Assembly: GCA_016209665.1 (NCBI GenBank)
Contig: JACQVT010000759.1
Location: 1 to 5,678 of the forward strand
DNA from: Planctomycetota bacterium
GTDB lineage: Bacteria; Planctomycetota; Phycisphaerae; UBA1845; PWPN01
Reading direction: 5' to 3'
Length of the DNA: 5,678 nucleotides
Part shown: in pieces, positions 1 through 5,440 of the stretch
Layout: every line of letters begins with the position of its first letter
Numbering within the stretch: position 1 is the stretch's first letter
Notes under the pieces: model-generated
The model's input: the letters and a program-made list of their open reading frames with translations, nothing else
The model's database searches: none
What the model was told of the DNA's origin: nothing
Translations under genes and position numbers: made by a program

Positions 1-712
1 CGTGAGTCACGAGCTGCGGACGCCGCTCACGTCGATCATCGGCTTTGCCGACCTGCTCCGCGACGCCGCCTCATCGGACTCGGCCACCGACAGGACGCGG
101 CTCGCCCGCTACGCCCACAACATCCTGAGCAGCGGCCGCAACCTGCTGGACATCATCAATGACCTGCTCGACCTGGCCAAGATCGAGGCCGGCCGGATCG
201 AGCTGCACCGGGCGATGTTCTCGCTTCGCGACGTGTGTGAGGCCCTCTACGATCTGACCCGCCCGCTGTTCGACAAGAAGCAGATCGCGTTCGAGACGGA
301 CCTGGCCGACGACCTGCCGATGCTCAACAGCGACGCCGGCAAGCTGCGCCAGATCCTCTACAACCTGCTCAGCAACGCCAGCAAGTACACGCCGGAGGGC
401 GGCCGGGTGCGGATGGTGGTCGAGGCGGTCAACGACGGCCGCCAGGTGCGGCTGTCGGTCGCGGACACCGGTCCGGGCATCGCTCCCGACCAGCATGAGC
501 GGATCTTCGAGAAGTTCCGCCAACTCGATTCCTCCGTGACCCGCGAACACAGCGGCACGGGTCTGGGCCTGGCGATCACCCGCGAGCTGGCGATCATGCT
601 CGGCGGCGGGATCCACCTGGAGAGCGAGATGGGCCGCGGCTCGACGTTCATCGTGGATCTGCCCGTCGAGTGCCCGGAGGTAGTCCAGCGCCGCATCCCG
701 GCACTGACATGA
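1..712 (+). CDS. Sensor histidine kinase, C-terminal catalytic part (5'-truncated by window edge)
   Basis: This is the transmitter part of a two-component sensor kinase: it autophosphorylates a histidine with ATP and passes the phosphate to a response regulator. Numbering the first full codon (GTG at 2-4) as 1, the H-box SHELRTPLTSIIGF carries the phospho-acceptor His3. A dimerisation helix follows (about 35-65, with NLLDIINDLLDLAKIEAG). The HATPase domain then shows an N-box at 114-130 (LRQILYNLLSNASKYTP), the G1 box DTGPG at 155-159, an F-box IFEKF at 168-172 and the G2 box GTGLGL at 185-190. The GTG is almost certainly internal, because such kinases normally read N-(M/V)-S-H-E-L-R-T-P here and sensing domains should lie upstream. 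No receiver domain follows; the protein ends at residue 236, so it is a classic or hybrid-less kinase at this end. No partner response regulator is visible. The family call is firm; the signal sensed is unknown. Confidence 0.96.
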   Translation, partial: VSHELRTPLTSIIGFADLLRDAASSDSATDRTRLARYAHNILSSGRNLLDIINDLLDLAKIEAGRIELHRAMFSLRDVCEALYDLTRPLFDKKQIAFETDLADDLPMLNSDAGKLRQILYNLLSNASKYTPEGGRVRMVVEAVNDGRQVRLSVADTGPGIAPDQHERIFEKFRQLDSSVTREHSGTGLGLAITRELAIMLGGGIHLESEMGRGSTFIVDLPVECPEVVQRRIPALT

Positions 713-720
713 AGAAGCTG

Positions 721-741
721 TCAGCTCTCAGCTTTCAGCCA
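721..741 (+). repeat. Three tandem copies of a 7-base repeat (TCAGCTN-like)
   Basis: The spacer just after the kinase stop reads TCAGCTC, TCAGCTT, TCAGCCA, three consecutive heptamers, with a further partial match (AGCTG) just before. A 7-base unit shifts frame at every copy, which argues against this stretch being translated as part of the downstream gene. Heptameric TCAGCTT-type runs occur as dispersed intergenic short repeats in many bacteria (general knowledge). Whether this genome has more copies cannot be seen here. Confidence 0.6.
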
Positions 742-750
742 GAATTGAGA

Positions 751-785
751 GCAGGTCGAAGACCTGCCGGAACGGTCGAAGGACC
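751..785 (+). promoter_or_regulatory. Two related small dyads upstream of the propeller gene
   Basis: GCAGGTC (751-757) and GACCTGC (761-767) form a perfect 7-bp stem around GAA. Just downstream, GGTC (774-777) and GACC (782-785) form a 4-bp stem around GAAG. Both share the 8-mer GGTCGAAG, at 754-761 and 774-781, starting exactly 20 bases apart. The second dyad overlaps the only purine-rich ribosome-binding candidate (GAAGGA, 778-783) of the gene starting at 787. No T-run follows, so an intrinsic terminator is unlikely. The pair could be an operator with two sites on one DNA face, or an RNA structure modulating translation. Function is inferred. Confidence 0.4.
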
Positions 786-786
786 C

Positions 787-2010
787 ATGACCCACACGAC
801 TGAGATCAAGGCCCACATCCTGCGGGATTACCGTCTTGCCGGCTGGCAGGAGCGGATTGTCGGTCGCTGGCATTACCGGCAGCTCGTCGCCGACGACGAC
901 TGGCGCAACGGCTGGATCAGCTTCGACACCGTGACGTACAACCCCGACGACGGGGCGGTCTACTGCGGGCTGAACTCCATCGACGGCGACCTGCTCTACC
1001 GGTTCGAGCCCGCGACAGAGCGGTTCATCGGCTTGAACAGCAGGCGATGGACGGATCCGTTCGACGTGAAGATCCACCGCACGTTACTGCACAACCGGTC
1101 GGATCGGTGCTTCTATTTTGGCACTTCGCTCCTGCACGACATCGACCAGCAGCGCGAGGCCCCCGGTGGCAAGCTCGTCCGCTACGACCTCACCGCCGAC
1201 CGCTACGACGTGCTGGGCGTGCCGGTTCCGATGCTGTACATCCAGTCGATCGCGGCCGATTTCGCCCGCGGCAAGATCTACGGCTTCACCTACCCGGCCG
1301 AGGCCCTGTTCGAGTTCGACCTGGCCGGCCGCCGCGGCGAGGTGCTCGCCTACACCGGCAACGCGATGTTCTTCTCGCAGCCGCACAATCCGGTCGTCGA
1401 TGGGGCGGGCTGGCTGTGGGGGACGTATGCCGAGACGCGGGCCTGGGACGAGAAGCTCAGCGACGTGCCCATCCGGCTGTTCAAGTATCACCCCGAGGGC
1501 CGGCGGTTCGTCTGGTTCGACCACGGCCTGCCCCGCAAGGCCGACCGGCGACAATTGCTGCCCGATCCGCCCGCCCCGGCGGGGGCGGCCTCGGCCCTGG
1601 CCGAGACCCGGCACCGCGACGATTTCGGCTTCTGCGACAGCATGGCCTACGACGGCAAGCGCTACATCTACGCGGGCACGGTTGCCGGCGCGTTGTGCCG
1701 CATCGACACGCAGACCGACGCCGTCGAGAAGATGGCCAACGTAATGGCGACGGGGCGTTTCCCCGGCCTGACTGTCGCCGAGGACGGCACGCTGTACGGT
1801 GCCGGCGGCATGAAGGGCCACACCCAGGTCATCCGCTACCGCCCCGGCGACGAACGCATCGACAGCTTCTTCGACTTGGTCGACCCGGCCATCAACGACG
1901 GCCCCGCCCGAATCCACGAACTCGCCGTCGACCGCGACCACCAACTGTACCTGGCCGAGAACGATAACCACCAGCGCTCCAGCTATCTGTGGACCGCGCG
2001 ATTGCCCTGA
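787..2010 (+). CDS. Putative seven-bladed beta-propeller protein, function unknown
   Basis: The product is 407 residues from ATG 787. Seven segments share a blade-like pattern: an aromatic-x-G strand, a variable turn, then a (G)xLxR(Y/F)(D/E) strand. Anchors are YCGLN...DLLYRFEP (59-75), YFGTS...KLVRYDL (110-135), YGFTYPAEALFEFDL (165-179), LWGTY...RLFKYHP (210-236), YAGTVAGALCRIDT (295-308), LYGAGG...QVIRYRP and LYLAEN...YLWTARL at the end. Seven such units suggest a closed propeller of the SMP-30/NHL/virginiamycin-B-lyase general type, but I cannot name a family or active site. No signal peptide or membrane segment is evident, so it is probably cytoplasmic. The reading frame stays open upstream to 670, and ATG 709 overlaps the kinase stop. 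I prefer 787 because the stretch before it holds heptamer repeats and dyads and is Arg/Pro/Gly-rich. GAAGGA lies only three bases before 787, a short spacing, so the start is moderately sure. Third positions are strongly G/C, as expected for a real gene. Confidence 0.8.
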   Translation: MTHTTEIKAHILRDYRLAGWQERIVGRWHYRQLVADDDWRNGWISFDTVTYNPDDGAVYCGLNSIDGDLLYRFEPATERFIGLNSRRWTDPFDVKIHRTLLHNRSDRCFYFGTSLLHDIDQQREAPGGKLVRYDLTADRYDVLGVPVPMLYIQSIAADFARGKIYGFTYPAEALFEFDLAGRRGEVLAYTGNAMFFSQPHNPVVDGAGWLWGTYAETRAWDEKLSDVPIRLFKYHPEGRRFVWFDHGLPRKADRRQLLPDPPAPAGAASALAETRHRDDFGFCDSMAYDGKRYIYAGTVAGALCRIDTQTDAVEKMANVMATGRFPGLTVAEDGTLYGAGGMKGHTQVIRYRPGDERIDSFFDLVDPAINDGPARIHELAVDRDHQLYLAENDNHQRSSYLWTARLP

Positions 2011-2213
2011 GCGAGCCGTACCTGGGCAGCCGAACGCATCCTACCGACGAGGAACTCCACCAGGCCGGTATGGCGGCGGTTTTGACGGCGGCCCGGCGTC
2101 GCCTGAGCCTGACCGACTGCGTGAGCTTCGAGGTCATGCGACGCCGAGGTATCCGCCAGGCCCCGGCTTTTGATCGGCATTTCCGCGAACAGGGATTCGC
2201 GGACGTCGAGTGA
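1989..2213 (+). pseudogene. C-terminal half of a PIN-domain (VapC-like) ribonuclease, N-terminus missing
   Basis: Read from GTG 1989, the 74-residue product carries the characteristic end of PIN-domain toxins: LSLTDCVSFEVMRRRGI (39-55) followed by AFDRHFREQGF (60-70). Asp43 and Asp62 match the two C-terminal acidic residues of the metal-binding site. Intact VapC-type proteins are about 130-140 residues and begin with a (V/D)DTS strand carrying another essential Asp, with a Glu in the first half. Neither is present, and the frame is closed by a stop at 1965-1967. The ORF overlaps the last 22 bases of the propeller gene in another frame, and no antitoxin gene is adjacent. I infer a decapitated toxin left by a deletion or recombination whose junction lies near 1989-2010. 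It could still be expressed by coupling to the propeller gene, but it should lack nuclease activity. Identification of the PIN tail is fairly confident; pseudogene status is inference. Confidence 0.65.
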
Positions 2214-2277
2214 TCGTTGCACGAAACCGCGCAAGTCTCACGCCGATTGGGGTTTACTGGGAAGTCTCGCGGCGGCC

Positions 2278-2302
2278 GGGGCCCGATCCGCCCAAGGGCC
2301 CC
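2278..2302 (+). terminator. GC-rich inverted repeat downstream of the PIN relic
   Basis: GGGGCCC (2278-2284) and GGGCCCC (2296-2302) form a perfect 7-bp stem with an 11-base loop. It lies 65 bases after the PIN stop and about 30 bases before the candidate promoter, a sensible place to end transcription from the left. No T-run follows, so it is at best an imperfect intrinsic terminator or a pause or stabilising hairpin. It could also be chance in GC-rich DNA. Confidence 0.3.
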
Positions 2303-2333
2303 CGACAATTCGCCGGTTGAAACGGTTTTGGAA

Positions 2334-2362
2334 TTGAATGTTCCGAGACGTTGCCGGATAAT
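2334..2362 (+). promoter_or_regulatory. Candidate sigma70-type promoter for the secreted glycoside hydrolase gene
   Basis: TTGAAT at 2334-2339 and GATAAT at 2357-2362 are separated by exactly 17 bases. They match the sigma70 consensus boxes at 4/6 and 5/6 positions. The surrounding patch (roughly 2305-2375) is markedly AT-richer than the rest of this GC-rich window, which strengthens the call. Transcription would start near 2369, giving a leader of about 120 bases before ATG 2490. This is the best promoter match I found on the plus strand and would also serve the downstream LacI-type gene. Confidence 0.55.
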
Positions 2363-2402
2363 ACAGGATAAGAGGCGAGTGTTGTCGGTGGGGGCGAAGA
2401 GG

Positions 2403-2487
2403 AGACCCGGCGAGCCCACGCCGGGTCTATCCGGGCGCGCCAAAGGACGCGGGCGGAATGGCCCGCGAGCGTGGAGCGAGGCTCGTG
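2403..2487 (+). promoter_or_regulatory. Structured 5' leader with three hairpins, two mutually exclusive
   Basis: Between promoter and start codon lie three stems. AGACCCGGCG (2403-2412) pairs with CGCCGGGTCT (2419-2428), a perfect 10-bp stem with a 6-base loop. CGCGGGC (2448-2454) pairs with GCCCGCG (2461-2467), a perfect 7-bp stem, also with a 6-base loop. CGCGAGC (2464-2470) can pair with GCTCGTG (2481-2487), 7 bp with one G-U. The second and third share 2464-2467 and cannot form together. The third encloses the ribosome-binding candidate GAGG (2478-2481), placing most of it in the loop edge. This layout resembles translational attenuation or a leader switch, but no known riboswitch consensus is recognised. 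Pairing is seen directly; regulation is inferred. Confidence 0.4.
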
Positions 2488-2489
2488 TG

Positions 2490-4136
2490 ATGCCGCGGAA
2501 CATGACCGGTGTGATCGCTTGCGTCGTGGTGTTGGAGGCGTGGTTCCCGCCGCGCGCCGCCGCCGAGTCGAGCCACGTGTTCGGACTGCACTTCTGGGAC
2601 TGGGGTGCGAACGTCGTGGTGATGAGCCATCGCACGGGTTGGATCGTGGAGAGCTACCTGGGCAGTCATACACCCAACGTCTCCGGCATCGCCAACCCGC
2701 TGACCGGCGAATCGTTCACGTTGATCCAGCGGATCGACTGGAGCTGGGAGCAGACCGTGCCGCTCAACACCGCCCCGACCGATCAGGACACGTTCGCCCA
2801 GCAGTGTGGTTCCAGTTGGGCGCGCCAGATCAAGAAGCACTGCCGGCACTACGTCATCGGCAACGAGATGGAGTTCTTCGACGTGACGCCCGCGGACTTC
2901 GCTCAGGCCTTCACCAAGGTGCGGAACGCCATCAAGGCCGAGCAGCCCGAGGCCAAGGTCATCATCGGTCACTTCAACAATGGGGCCAACATGCGGGCCA
3001 CCATCCGCCTGCTCGGCCGCGACGGCTACGACGGCATCGCGGACCACACCGGCAGCAGCGTGCCCACCGGCTACCTCGACATGCTCGACGAGGAGAACGC
3101 CCGGCCCGAGGTGGGTGTCTACATCACGGAGTGGGGTTGGGTGAGAGACACGAACCCGAACGCGGCCCAGGTGATGCGCGGATTCTACAACGCCATCGGC
3201 CAGTCCAACGCCGGCCGCTCCCGGCAGGTGTACTGCGCGTGCTGGTTCGGCTACAAGGAGGGGATCGGGTGGGACCATTTCAGCATGGAGATTTCGATCA
3301 TCGACAAACCGGCGTTCGCCGCCTGTACGGCCCTGGGCACGTCGGTCAACTCCTACGCGGCCAATCCGGTGGTGATGAGCAGCCTTACCGCCGACGTGCC
3401 GGATGAAGGCAACGTCGTGTCGTGCCGTTGGCTCACCAACGTGCCCGCCCGGACGCAGCTCTGGTGGCGGTTGCTGGGCGCGGCGGCTGGAGCGAGTACG
3501 GTCCTGGACGACTCGCTCACGACGGTGCATCAGGTGTCCACGATGGTGCTGAATCCGTCCACCGTGTATGAAGTGACGCCGATCTCCACCGCCGACGATC
3601 GCGGCGATGCGGGCGGACGACGGTTCCGCGTGAAGACGGGACCGTGGCCATCGCAGGCGTCGCAGACTGGGGCGGGGCAGGTGGCGGTCTCCTGGACCAC
3701 CGACTGGCCGACGGACAGCCGAGTGGAGTTCGGCCGTACGCCCAGTCTCGGGCAGCTTGTCGAGCAGCCAGCCCTCGTATCCACCCACGAGGTGAACCTG
3801 ACCGGCCTTCCGGCGGGGCCCCTGTACTACCGGATCAGTTCGAGCGAGCCGAACCCCGACGGCCTGGCCAGGCTGTACTTGCGGGCCCCGATCCGGTCGA
3901 CGTGGGTCCGGATGGCCCTGGTGGGCGACTTCGACGGCAACCGGGTTGTGGACCAGGAGGACTTCGGACACCTTCAGGCCTGTCTGACCGGCTCGGGTAT
4001 CGCCCAGGACGATCTGGCCTGCGTCGACGCCCGCCTGGATTCCGATAATGACGTAGACCAGGCCGATGTCGGGGTCTTCCTGGCCTGCTACAGCGGGTCG
4101 GGGGGTACCCCTCCGGCGGAGTGTTCGCTATTCTAG
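2490..4136 (+). CDS. Secreted clan GH-A-like glycoside hydrolase with two FnIII-like domains and a dockerin-like pair
   Basis: The product is 548 residues from ATG 2490, preceded by GAGG (2478-2481) at 8 bases; an in-frame GTG at 2487 and ATG at 2502 are alternatives. The frame is open back to 2217, but that stretch is Arg/Gly/Pro-rich and contains the promoter and hairpins. Residues 1-25 look like a short signal peptide (hydrophobic 8-15, AAA before Glu26), although Glu16 makes it weak. Residues 29-290 resemble a TIM barrel: YVIGNEMEFF puts a Glu (126) after Asn as in the clan GH-A acid/base, and VYITEWGWV supplies the expected nucleophile Glu214. The specific GH family and substrate are not recognised. 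About 293-380 and 385-475 are two fibronectin-III/phosphatase-N-like beta domains; VSWTTDW, RVEFG and HEVNLTGLPAGPLYYRI are typical of the second. Residues 480-535 hold two calcium-loop repeats, DFDGNRVVDQEDF and DSDNDVDQADV, each followed by a Cys motif (CLTGSG, CYSGSG): a dockerin-like tail. Likely exported and anchored or displayed; it acts on an extracellular glycan by inference. Confidence 0.75.
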   Translation: MPRNMTGVIACVVVLEAWFPPRAAAESSHVFGLHFWDWGANVVVMSHRTGWIVESYLGSHTPNVSGIANPLTGESFTLIQRIDWSWEQTVPLNTAPTDQDTFAQQCGSSWARQIKKHCRHYVIGNEMEFFDVTPADFAQAFTKVRNAIKAEQPEAKVIIGHFNNGANMRATIRLLGRDGYDGIADHTGSSVPTGYLDMLDEENARPEVGVYITEWGWVRDTNPNAAQVMRGFYNAIGQSNAGRSRQVYCACWFGYKEGIGWDHFSMEISIIDKPAFAACTALGTSVNSYAANPVVMSSLTADVPDEGNVVSCRWLTNVPARTQLWWRLLGAAAGASTVLDDSLTTVHQVSTMVLNPSTVYEVTPISTADDRGDAGGRRFRVKTGPWPSQASQTGAGQVAVSWTTDWPTDSRVEFGRTPSLGQLVEQPALVSTHEVNLTGLPAGPLYYRISSSEPNPDGLARLYLRAPIRSTWVRMALVGDFDGNRVVDQEDFGHLQACLTGSGIAQDDLACVDARLDSDNDVDQADVGVFLACYSGSGGTPPAECSLF

Positions 4137-4137
4137 A

Positions 4138-4159
4138 ACAGAGAAAGGCAAATCTCTGT
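4138..4159 (+). promoter_or_regulatory. Perfect inverted repeat between the hydrolase stop and the LacI-type gene
   Basis: ACAGAGA (4138-4144) and TCTCTGT (4153-4159) are perfect complements around an 8-base A-rich spacer (AAGGCAAA). The element starts two bases after the hydrolase stop codon and ends 28 bases before the regulator's ATG. Its 22-bp size fits an operator, possibly for autoregulation by the downstream regulator, but known LacI-family sites usually have a contiguous palindrome with a central CG, which this lacks. As RNA it would be a moderately weak hairpin without a T-run, so a full terminator is unlikely. It could be an intercistronic stabilising hairpin. Confidence 0.4.
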
Positions 4160-4187
4160 GAGCCGGGCGTAGGGAGGAACTGACTGA

Positions 4188-5258
4188 ATGCCACCAATCA
4201 AACGAAGTGCGAGGATCACGCTCTCGGCGGTTGCCGCTGACGCCGGTGTGGCCCTCTCGACGGCCTCGGTGATTCTTTCCGAGAACCAGGAGTACCTGCG
4301 CAACTTCAGCCCCAGCACGATCCTTCGCGTGCGCAAGAGCGCTCAGCGGCTGGGCTACCGGGCCAATCTGTTCGCGTCCGGCCTGCCCGGCAAGGGCTCG
4401 TCGCTGTTCTTCATGCTGGCCGTGCCCGCTCTCGATCCAGGCACGCCCGGGGCCCACTACTCGTGGGGACTGCACGGCGACCTGATGGGCGGCGTTGCGG
4501 AGACGGCCCATGAGGCCGGCGTGTTCCCGATCGTGGTGTTGTTCAAGCCGCAGCCGGGCGGCGCGGACAGCCAGAGCTTTGACCGCGTGCTGCACGGCGG
4601 GGCCTTCGGGGCGATCGTGTGCAGCCCGCCCGCGCCCCTCGAGAAGATCCTGCGGCAGCGAATCAAGGAGTCACAGCCGATCGTGGTGGTCTTCCCGGAG
4701 CGCGTTTCGGAATGGTCGTCCAACGTGGTGGACATCGACAACGTCGCCCTCGGCGAGCAGGCCGGGCAGCTCTTCGCCCGGCAGCGCCGCCGCAAGTGGT
4801 TGATCATCCTGGACGAGGAGAACGAAGAGGCGCACGCCCTGCGATTGCGGGGCTTCCAGAAAGTCGCTCGTGAGTGCCGGGCCCGCGTCGAGCGTCTGCC
4901 GTGCCCGCACGAGGTCAGCGCCGACGAGGCCTCGGTGCGGGTCGCGCCGTGGCTGGCAAAGTTCCGGCCCGACGCCGTTTTCGCCCTGGCGTCGCGGACG
5001 GCCCAGGGCTTCCTGCACGCCTGCAAGCGCGTGGGGGTCGAGGCGGGCACCGAGGTGTTGCTGGTCGGGTGCGACTGCTCGATCTGGCAGACCCCCCTTC
5101 TGCCTCGAATCACGTCGCTGGAGGCGTCGTGGCGGCAGGTCGGTGAGACGGCCATGCAACAGCTTGGCAGGATGCGGGACGACGGCGGATCGCGGTTCGG
5201 AAGCATCCTGCTGCCGCCGACGCTCGTGCCCGGCGACACCTGCCCGCCGGCGAACTGA
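4188..5258 (+). CDS. LacI-family transcriptional regulator
   Basis: The product is 356 residues, close to the family's usual 330-350, and starts at ATG 4188 with a strong ribosome-binding site GGGAGG (4172-4177) ten bases upstream. The N-terminal helix-turn-helix is at 10-30: ITLSAVAADAGVALSTASVI matches the LacI pattern of (V/I)T..DVA..AGVS.STVS. The region continues through RVRKSAQRLGYRANLFASGL, where N60, A63 and L66 match the N-x-x-A-x-x-L hinge helix that inserts into the DNA minor groove. From about 73 comes a periplasmic-binding-protein-like effector domain. Landmarks are VVDIDNVALGEQAGQLFA, LLVGCD (Asp296, equivalent to the sugar-contacting GxD), and PRITSLEASWRQVGETAMQQL near the end. 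Such proteins are cytosolic dimers or tetramers that release or bind DNA in response to a sugar. Position 51 bases downstream of the secreted hydrolase, same strand, suggests control of that gene or its own operon. The effector is unknown. The insert after the HTH (ENQEYLRNFSPST) is slightly longer than usual. Confidence 0.95.
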   Translation: MPPIKRSARITLSAVAADAGVALSTASVILSENQEYLRNFSPSTILRVRKSAQRLGYRANLFASGLPGKGSSLFFMLAVPALDPGTPGAHYSWGLHGDLMGGVAETAHEAGVFPIVVLFKPQPGGADSQSFDRVLHGGAFGAIVCSPPAPLEKILRQRIKESQPIVVVFPERVSEWSSNVVDIDNVALGEQAGQLFARQRRRKWLIILDEENEEAHALRLRGFQKVARECRARVERLPCPHEVSADEASVRVAPWLAKFRPDAVFALASRTAQGFLHACKRVGVEAGTEVLLVGCDCSIWQTPLLPRITSLEASWRQVGETAMQQLGRMRDDGGSRFGSILLPPTLVPGDTCPPAN

Positions 5259-5440
5259 AACACCACATGTCGCCCGGATTCACGGCATCCGTTACTGGCG
5301 CCGAAGCGCCGAACAGAAGGGTGCGCATGAGCATCAAACGATCACTCGTCTGGCTGCCATGCGAAACCCGGCCTCCCACGGCTGACGCCGGCGTTATCTC
5401 CTTGAGTCCTCAAAGCGCGGATCGCCGGGCAGCCACCGGC
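5259..5440. other. Convergent intergenic region with small hairpins
   Basis: This stretch separates the LacI-type gene from the minus-strand ORF at the right edge. It holds GGCGC/GCGCC (5297-5301 with 5306-5310); read on the minus strand its loop is TTCG closed by C-G, the very stable UUCG tetraloop. It also holds a 10-bp palindrome ACGCCGGCGT (5385-5394), and GCCGG/CCGGC (5424-5428 with 5436-5440) directly after the minus-strand stop codon. None is followed by a T-run on either strand, so they are only candidate bidirectional termination or mRNA-end structures. A plus-strand start at ATG 5328 with AGAAGGG upstream is discussed among the rejected items. Confidence 0.4.

Noticed and set aside
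670..786. Propeller start at ATG 670 or at ATG 709 overlapping the kinase stop
   Set aside because: The stretch contains a frame-shifting heptamer repeat and dyads and would add an Arg/Pro-rich non-conserved-looking tail; ATG 787 leads directly into the ordered domain.
1084..1971. Long minus-strand open frame opposite the propeller gene, and a plus-strand frame at 1047-1967
   Set aside because: Both have low-complexity Arg/Val/Gly-rich products typical of antisense or shifted frames in high-GC genes; the propeller frame carries the repeated motif.
2233..2268. Direct repeat AAGTCTC at 2233-2239 and 2262-2268
   Set aside because: A single pair of 7-mers with only partly similar flanks; no mobile element or regulator is associated, so chance is the simplest explanation.
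2217..2489. N-terminal extension of the hydrolase from TTG 2217
   Set aside because: The extension would bury the signal peptide inside the protein, is Arg/Pro/Gly-rich, and spans the promoter and hairpins. ATG 2490 has a well-spaced ribosome-binding site.
2427..3971. Long minus-strand open frame (over 500 codons) opposite the hydrolase gene
   Set aside because: It is a shadow of the GC-rich coding strand: the product is Arg/Gly/His/Val-rich with no domain, while the plus strand shows catalytic and calcium-loop motifs.
4141..4180. Resemblance of AAAGGCAAA and GCCGGG to cyclic-di-GMP-I riboswitch pieces
   Set aside because: Only two short fragments match; the second conserved loop, the paired core and the usual length of about 90 bases are missing, and the gap is only 51 bases.
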